DNA of 64,000 nucleotides from Achromobacter denitrificans NBRC 15125 (lineage in GTDB: Bacteria > Pseudomonadota > Gammaproteobacteria > Burkholderiales > Burkholderiaceae_B). A program made the translations under genes and the position numbers. Below the pieces are notes generated by a model that ran no database searches, had not been told where the DNA came from, and saw nothing but the letters and a program-made list of their open reading frames with translations. Location of the stretch: NCBI RefSeq assembly GCF_001571365.1, contig NZ_BCTQ01000001.1, forward strand, positions 310,001-374,000, given 5' to 3'. Below, piece after piece: positions 59,709 to 64,000 of this stretch. Numbering within the stretch: the first letter of the stretch is position 1; the number at the start of each line of letters is the position of its first letter.

Positions 59709-60176
59709 TTACTTCGCCGGCGTTTCGGCCGGCTTGTCGCCCGCGGCGGGAGCCGGGGCGGCGGGCGCGGCCGGCACCGAAGCGTCGGGCTTGGCCGGCG
59801 CGGCCGGAACCGAGCCCGCGCCCGGCACAGACGAGGCGCCCGACGGCGTGGCGGGCACCGAACCCGGCACCTGCGGCACCGAGCGGTCGGCCGGGAAGCT
59901 CTGCATCACACCCGAATCGACGGCGGTGCCGGTCGTGCCCTTGTGGCTGACGTAGGCCAGGCCGGCGGTGGACGCGAAGAAGACCACGGCGGCCCACTTG
60001 GTCGCGCGCGACAGGAAGTTCGCCGCGCCGGTGGCGCCGAACAGGCTGCCGGCCGAGCCGCTGCCGAACGCGGACCCCATGTCGGCGCCTTTGCCCTGCT
60101 GCAGCAGGACAAGGACGATGATAGCCAGCGCCGAGATCACTTGGACGGCCAGCAGAAGTTTGAGCATCAAGGGCAT
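59709..60176 (-). CDS. secG: Preprotein translocase subunit SecG
   Basis: Inner-membrane translocon subunit of 155 residues. Two membrane segments are clear (LLLAVQVISALAIIVLVLLQ and WAAVVFFASTAGLAYVS) with the conserved QQGKGADMGSAFGSGSAGSL and FGATGAANFLSRATK between them. A C-terminal Ala/Pro/Ser-rich tail of about 60 residues is long but common in this group. GGAG lies 6 bases before the ATG. It follows tpiA by 21 bases. In many Burkholderiales the next gene is tRNA-Leu; here it is 14 kb away. Confidence 0.95.
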   Translation of the reverse strand: MPLMLKLLLAVQVISALAIIVLVLLQQGKGADMGSAFGSGSAGSLFGATGAANFLSRATKWAAVVFFASTAGLAYVSHKGTTGTAVDSGVMQSFPADRSVPQVPGSVPATPSGASSVPGAGSVPAAPAKPDASVPAAPAAPAPAAGDKPAETPAK

Positions 60177-60197
60177 TGCAGACTCCGGAACGGAAAC

Positions 60198-60944
60198 TTA
60201 GATGGCGGCGATTCGCAAAAATTCTTCGGCCACGAGCGACGCGCCGCCGACCAGGGCTCCGTCGATATCAGTCATGGCGAACAAACTGGCGGCATTGGCA
60301 GCTTTCACGCTGCCGCCGTACAACACTTGCACCTGCCCGGCGCCCAGCGCGCGCAGGGCGGCGCGGATGGCGCCATGGACTTCCTGCGCCTGCTCGGGAC
60401 TGGCGCTGCGGCCCGTGCCGATGGCCCAGACGGGCTCGTAGGCCAGGACCATGCGGGACACGGCGTCGGCGCCCAGCGCCAGCACCGGCTTGAGCTGGCG
60501 CTCGATGACGGCAAGGGTATTGCCGGCGTCGCGGTCGGCCAGGGACTCGCCGACGCAGACCACGGGCGTCAGGCCGGCGGCCAGGGCCGCCTGGGCCTTG
60601 GCGGCGACCACCTCGTCCGTTTCGCCGTGCAGCACGCGGCGCTCGGAATGGCCGGCCAGGGCCCAGCGGCAGCCAAATTCCTTCAGCATGGCGCCGGAGA
60701 CCTCGCCGGTATAGGCGCCCTTGTCGTGCGCGCTGACGTCCTGCGCTCCCCAGGACACGCTGCTTCCGGTCAGGGCCGAGGCGGCTTGCGCCAGGTACGG
60801 GAACGGCACGCAGACGCCGATTTCGCAGTGGCTCGCAGCGTCCGCGGCGCGCAGCTCGGTCAGCAACGCGGCGTTCTCGGCCAGGTTGCCGTGCATCTTC
60901 CAGTTGCCCAGCACGAGGCGGGCGCGGTTTTCGACTGAAGTCAT
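60198..60944 (-). CDS. tpiA: Triosephosphate isomerase
   Basis: Glycolytic isomerase of 248 residues interconverting dihydroxyacetone phosphate and glyceraldehyde 3-phosphate. Active-site Lys in LGNWKMHGNLAEN, catalytic His in LAGHSERRVLHGETDE, catalytic Glu in VLAYEPVWAIGTGRSASPEQ, and the phosphate-binding loop VLYGGSVKAANA with GALVGGASL at the C-terminus. Housekeeping gene co-transcribed with secG. Confidence 0.97.
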   Translation of the reverse strand: MTSVENRARLVLGNWKMHGNLAENAALLTELRAADAASHCEIGVCVPFPYLAQAASALTGSSVSWGAQDVSAHDKGAYTGEVSGAMLKEFGCRWALAGHSERRVLHGETDEVVAAKAQAALAAGLTPVVCVGESLADRDAGNTLAVIERQLKPVLALGADAVSRMVLAYEPVWAIGTGRSASPEQAQEVHGAIRAALRALGAGQVQVLYGGSVKAANAASLFAMTDIDGALVGGASLVAEEFLRIAAI

Positions 60945-60981
60945 GGCGGGTGTCTAGAGAAGGTGGCGGGCGGCAAGCGCC

Positions 60982-61020
60982 CACGGGCCTGCCTGGAAAA
61001 AATTCCAGGCGAAACCCGTG
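60982..61020. terminator. Composite hairpin between quinone reductase and tpiA
   Basis: A perfect inner stem GCCTGGAA-AAAA-TTCCAGGC is nested in an outer stem CACGGG/CCCGTG with small internal loops. It lies 44 bases past the quinone reductase stop. Probably a terminator or a structured 5' leader of tpiA; no U-tract. Confidence 0.5.
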
Positions 61021-61064
61021 ATTGTATCCTGTTGCGGGACGCTACGCCGAGCGCCCCGCGATTC

Positions 61065-62042
61065 TTACATTGTCAGGATGATTTTGCCGATGTTTTCACC
61101 GCTTTCCATCATGGCATGGGCGCGGGACGCCTCGGCCAGCGGGAAGGTGGCGTGAACGATGGGCTTGATGGCCCCATTTTCCAGCAGAGGCCAGGCCTGC
61201 TCCCGCAAGGCGCGGGCGATGGCGCCCTTGAAGGCGACCGGACGGGGACGCAAGGTGGAGCCGGTGATGGTCAGGCGGCGGCGCATGACCTGGGCCGTGT
61301 CCACATTGGCGTGCGAACCGCCCAGCTGGGCGATGATGACGATACGGCCGTCGTCCGCCAGGCACTGCATGTCGCGGGCGATATAGTCGCCGGCCACCAT
61401 GTCCAGGATCACGTCGACGCCGCGCCCGCCGGTGGCGTCCAGCACTTCCTTCACGAAGTCCTGGGTCTTGTAGTTGATGCCGCGCTCGGCGCCCAGCGCT
61501 TCCACGGCGCGGGCCCGGTCGTCGCTGCCGACGGTGGCATAGACCTTGTGGCCCATGGCGCGGGCCAGCTGGATGGCCGTGGTGCCGATGCCGCTGGCGC
61601 CGCCGTGCACCAGCAGGGCCTCGCCTTCGGACAGGCGGCCGCGGTCGAACACATTGCTCCAGACGGTGAAATAAGTTTCCGGCAGGCCGGCCGCCTCGAT
61701 GTCGGACAGGCCCTTGGGAATCGGCAGGCATTGCGCGGCGGGCGCCACGCAGTACTCGGCGTAACCGCCGCCCGCCACCAGGGCGCAGACCTTGTCGCCC
61801 AGGGCGAAGCCGCTGCCGGCCAGGTCGCCGCCGACGATCTCGCCGGCCACTTCCAGGCCCGGCAGGTCCGAGGCGCCGCGCGGCGGGGCATAGTTGCCCT
61901 TGCGCTGGAATACGTCCGGCCGGTTGACCCCGGCGGCGCTCACTTTGATCAGGACTTCACCCGCGCCGGCTTCCGGCGTGGGACGCTCCACGGGAACCAG
62001 GACCTCGGGGCCACCAGGGCGAGAGATTTCTACGGCGTGCAT
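61065..62042 (-). CDS. NAD(P)H quinone oxidoreductase, PIG3 family
   Basis: Zinc-free MDR protein of 325 residues of the PIG3/TP53I3 type: VSAAGVNRPDVFQRKGNYAP, DLPGLEVAGEIVGG, LPETYFTVWSNVFDRGRLSE, VHGGASGIGTTAIQLARAMG, and the C-terminal HAMMESGENIGKIILTM. Strong AAAGGAGG before the ATG. This gene beside tpiA-secG is a common arrangement in the order, so it belongs to the conserved core part of the window. Confidence 0.92.
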   Translation of the reverse strand: MHAVEISRPGGPEVLVPVERPTPEAGAGEVLIKVSAAGVNRPDVFQRKGNYAPPRGASDLPGLEVAGEIVGGDLAGSGFALGDKVCALVAGGGYAEYCVAPAAQCLPIPKGLSDIEAAGLPETYFTVWSNVFDRGRLSEGEALLVHGGASGIGTTAIQLARAMGHKVYATVGSDDRARAVEALGAERGINYKTQDFVKEVLDATGGRGVDVILDMVAGDYIARDMQCLADDGRIVIIAQLGGSHANVDTAQVMRRRLTITGSTLRPRPVAFKGAIARALREQAWPLLENGAIKPIVHATFPLAEASRAHAMMESGENIGKIILTM

Positions 62043-62117
62043 CGCGTGCCTCCTTTGCAGCAAATGGATTATTATTGCGCCCTTTGCTGCGGATCGCGTC
62101 TCCTTTGGCCATTTTGT

Positions 62118-62147
62118 TTGCCAGATGGCCGGATTGCCGGACAATAC
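62118..62147 (+). promoter_or_regulatory. Possible promoter of tRNA-Ser
   Basis: TTGCCA (62118-62123) and CAATAC (62142-62147) with an 18-base spacer lie 18 bases before the tRNA 5' end. Matches are modest. Confidence 0.3.
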
Positions 62148-62165
62148 GCGGTCAAGGCACGACCC

Positions 62166-62253
62166 GGAAGCGTGGCAGAGTGGTCGATTGCACCGGTCTT
62201 GAAAACCGGCAACGGGCAACCGTTCGTGAGTTCGAATCTCACCGCTTCCGCCA
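62166..62253 (+). tRNA. tRNA-Ser (anticodon UGA)
   Basis: 88 bases including encoded CCA. Acceptor GGAAGCG/CGCTTCC, D arm TGGCAGAGTGGTCGATTGCA, anticodon stem CCGGT/ACCGG with loop CTTGAAA giving TGA, long variable arm, and T arm with GTTCGAATC. All class II tRNA-Ser features are present. Confidence 0.96.
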
Positions 62254-62331
62254 GTAACGACGAGCGCCTGGCGTCGCTCTGGCACGGGCAACGCGCTTGG
62301 AGAAACAGATAGGAAGCCGCGCGACGGGCCG

Positions 62332-63693
62332 TTACAGGCTACCGTACGAATGCAGGCCCGACAGGAACATATTCACGCCCAGGAAGGCGAAACTCGTCAC
62401 GACCAGGCCGGCGAGCGCCCAATAGGCCGCCGCCTCTCCCCTGAGCCCCTTGATCAGGCGCATGTGCAGCCAGGCGGCGTAGTTCAGCCATACGATCAAG
62501 GCCCAGGTTTCCTTGGGATCCCATTGCCAGTAGGCGCCCCAGGCATCGGCCGCCCATAGCGCGCCCAGGACGGTGGCCACGGTGAAAAAGGCGAATCCGA
62601 GCGCGATCGCGCGGTACATGATGTCTTCCAGCACCTCCAGCGGAGGCAGCCGGCGCGCGATGGGCCCGCGCAGCGCCAGCACCGCGCCCACGATCAGGGC
62701 GCCCACCCCGAAGTACAGCATCCAGACGGGCGAGACGCCTCGCGCGCCGAAGACCGGTGGTTCGGCGCAAAGCACCGCGCCCAGGACGAAGACAGGAATC
62801 AGGGGTTTGCGGGACCGGGTCTGCCCGTGCCGCTTGACCAGGTAGGCGAACCCCACCGTGCCCGCCAGCGAGAACGTGCCGTAGCCGATGAAATTGGCCG
62901 GCACGTGCAGCTTCATCCACCAGCTCTGGAGCGCCGGCACCAGCGGCTGGATCTGGTGGGCGTCGCGCGTGAGTGAATACCAGAGCAGGAACACGACCAT
63001 GGACGCGACCACCAGCATCGCGAATCCGCCCAGCGCCCGCGTCGCGTAGCGGAACTCGTAGTAGAGATAGAGCAGCGCCGTGACCAGCGCGAAGAAGACG
63101 AAGACTTCATACAGATTGCTGACCGGGATGTGCCCGACGTCCGGCCCCAGCAGGTGCCCCTCGCGCCAGCGCACCAGCAGGCCGGTCAGGCCGGCCCACA
63201 CGCCGCTCCAGGTCAGCGCCGTGCCCAGCCAGGCGAGCGCGGGCCGCGCCAGGCCGACCCAATAGCACGCGGTGCCCAGCACGAACAGGCAACCCATCCA
63301 GAGAATCGCCGATTGCGACGACAGCAGGTACTTGAGCAGGAACACGCTCTCGGCCCGGCCGAGGTCGCCCTGCTCCAGCCCCCCGCCGCCCGAGTACAGC
63401 CAGACGGCCAGCAACGCGCTGGCGCCGCAGGCCAGCGCGAGCCGCCGCAAGGGACGCCACAACCATCCCAGCCATGCCAGGGCCGGCACGGCGCCCGCCA
63501 GCATCGCCTTCTCGTAGCCGTTGAGCGCCTGGCCATAGGCCACCAGCGCATACGCGGCGGACGCCACGCAAACAATGAAGAACCCCGCGTCGGCGCGGGT
63601 CAGCCGCCTGAGGGGGCGGATGTCGCCGACCAGGGCGCCGGGCGCGGACAGGTCGGAATGCGGCGGGACGGACCCGGCTGCGAGCAGAGGCAT
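62332..63693 (-). CDS. ccsB: Cytochrome c biogenesis protein CcsB (ResC/CcsA type)
   Basis: Polytopic inner-membrane protein of 453 residues for haem delivery and attachment in System II cytochrome c maturation. The haem-handling WWD signature is near the C-terminus: WGAYWQWDPKETWALIVWL, with flanking periplasmic histidines expected (KLHVPANFIGYGTFSLAG; LNYAAWLHMRL). Multiple membrane segments are seen. ATG 63693 has GGAG 9 bases upstream; a longer frame to 63771 has no such site. The usual partner ResB/Ccs1 is not directly upstream, where a non-coding gap and a regulator tail are found. Confidence 0.93.
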   Translation of the reverse strand: MPLLAAGSVPPHSDLSAPGALVGDIRPLRRLTRADAGFFIVCVASAAYALVAYGQALNGYEKAMLAGAVPALAWLGWLWRPLRRLALACGASALLAVWLYSGGGGLEQGDLGRAESVFLLKYLLSSQSAILWMGCLFVLGTACYWVGLARPALAWLGTALTWSGVWAGLTGLLVRWREGHLLGPDVGHIPVSNLYEVFVFFALVTALLYLYYEFRYATRALGGFAMLVVASMVVFLLWYSLTRDAHQIQPLVPALQSWWMKLHVPANFIGYGTFSLAGTVGFAYLVKRHGQTRSRKPLIPVFVLGAVLCAEPPVFGARGVSPVWMLYFGVGALIVGAVLALRGPIARRLPPLEVLEDIMYRAIALGFAFFTVATVLGALWAADAWGAYWQWDPKETWALIVWLNYAAWLHMRLIKGLRGEAAAYWALAGLVVTSFAFLGVNMFLSGLHSYGSL

Positions 63694-63754
63694 CGGACGA
63701 TCTCCAGGAAAACATCCCGCCCGCGGGCAGCCCGCCAAGCCGGACGACACAAGG

Positions 63755-63774
63755 TATTTGTCATAGGACAAATA
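63755..63774. promoter_or_regulatory. Perfect inverted repeat upstream of ccsB
   Basis: TATTTGTC-ATAG-GACAAATA is a perfect 8-bp inverted repeat, 62 bases before the ccsB start. The TTGTC/GACAA arms resemble GntR-type operators. Its regulator is unknown; the neighbouring partial gene may be GntR/MocR-type, so a link is possible but speculative. Confidence 0.5.
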
Positions 63775-63862
63775 ATTCTACGAATTCCGACACCGCGCCG
63801 TACAGGGATGCGGCGATGCGCCGCCACGCCCGGCCACCCCTACCGGATCCGGGAGAACCGTG

Positions 63863-64000
63863 CTAGGCGCTGCCGCAGGGCAGCGGCAGCGCGCCGGCCT
63901 CCACCGGCTCGTGACGCGCCCGTTCCATCTGCCTGCAGGCCGCGTTCACCCGGGACATGGCCCGGGCGATTTCGTCGACCTCCAGGGCCGCGTACCCGAA
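63863..64000 (-). CDS. C-terminal end of a probable MocR-type (GntR/aminotransferase) regulator
   Basis: Only the last 45 residues are in the window. The segment GYAALEVDEIARAMSRVNAA matches the closing helix pattern of aminotransferase-fold MocR regulators (G-[FY]-A-x-L-x-x-x-E-I), followed by a low-complexity tail ending PLPCGSA. The call rests on this short pattern, so an aminotransferase is also possible. It is 169 bases upstream of ccsB on the same strand. Confidence 0.4.
   Translation of the reverse strand, partial: FGYAALEVDEIARAMSRVNAACRQMERARHEPVEAGALPLPCGSA

Overview
GC-rich DNA, almost wall-to-wall coding, from a betaproteobacterium of the Alcaligenaceae, most likely Bordetella or a close relative such as Achromobacter. 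Three things point there: eleven Bug-type periplasmic solute-binding proteins in the first 47 kb with no TctA/TctB membrane partners, many family III CoA-transferase and LysR/IclR-controlled acid-degradation clusters, and a tpiA-secG housekeeping pair. I see no integrase, transposase, phage gene or CRISPR array.

Layout. (1) 1-4.7 kb: a TetR-controlled acid-uptake and CoA module (CoA-transferase, TetR, crotonase, MDR reductase, Bug); two near-identical operators lie over its two promoters. (2) 4.8-5.7 kb: a small ORF and a GrpB-family protein. (3) 5.7-13.7 kb: an IclR-controlled beta-oxidation-like operon (SDR, CoA-transferase, SCP-x-like thiolase, MaoC hydratase, AMACR-like racemase, IclR), divergent from a second MaoC and a Bug; twin IclR-type operators lie exactly 100 bp apart in the divergent promoter region. 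(4) 13.8-23.9 kb: two converging units flanked by LysR genes: Bug, Bug, Ntn-hydrolase and two polysaccharide-deacetylase-like proteins (the second without the metal-binding His pair) against two SDRs, an AhpD-like protein and a Bug. (5) 24-27.2 kb: a glycine-zipper protein, then Old Yellow Enzyme and RidA genes divergent from a LysR. (6) 27.2-34.3 kb: a seven-gene LysR-linked operon (Bug, MmgE/PrpD, Bug, two 3-hydroxyisobutyrate-dehydrogenase paralogues, a hydroxynitrile-lyase-like cupin, NIPSNAP). (7) 34.4-45.7 kb: MDR reductase and SDR, a ThDP decarboxylase with aldehyde dehydrogenase and Bug, IclR and RraA, then two Bugs and an FMN 2-hydroxyacid oxidase. This enzyme set has the logic of the mandelate pathway.

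(8) 45.7-50.7 kb: tRNA-Leu(GAG), Bug, a second FMN 2-hydroxyacid oxidase coupled to a 2-oxoadipate dioxygenase/decarboxylase (HglS family), and a LysR. (9) 50.8-52.2 kb: a trimeric autotransporter adhesin with a 16-residue head repeat. (10) 52.3-59.7 kb: a phosphorus-related group: a Tat-exported phosphocholine phospholipase C interrupted by a one-base deletion, a 56-residue lipoprotein, PhnE-PhnC-PhnD, a HAD phosphatase and an RpiR regulator. (11) 59.7-64 kb: core genes secG, tpiA, a quinone reductase, tRNA-Ser(UGA), ccsB, and the 3' end of a probable MocR-type regulator.

How it fits together: most modules pair a periplasmic acid-binding protein with a route to activate the acid (CoA transfer or oxidation plus decarboxylation) and a local regulator. 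The window reads as a dense bank of carboxylic-acid catabolic cassettes next to a tRNA-Leu that looks displaced from its usual secG neighbour. None of the substrates can be read from sequence alone. No gene-free stretch exceeds 300 bases; the longest is 11956-12205, which holds the twin operators.
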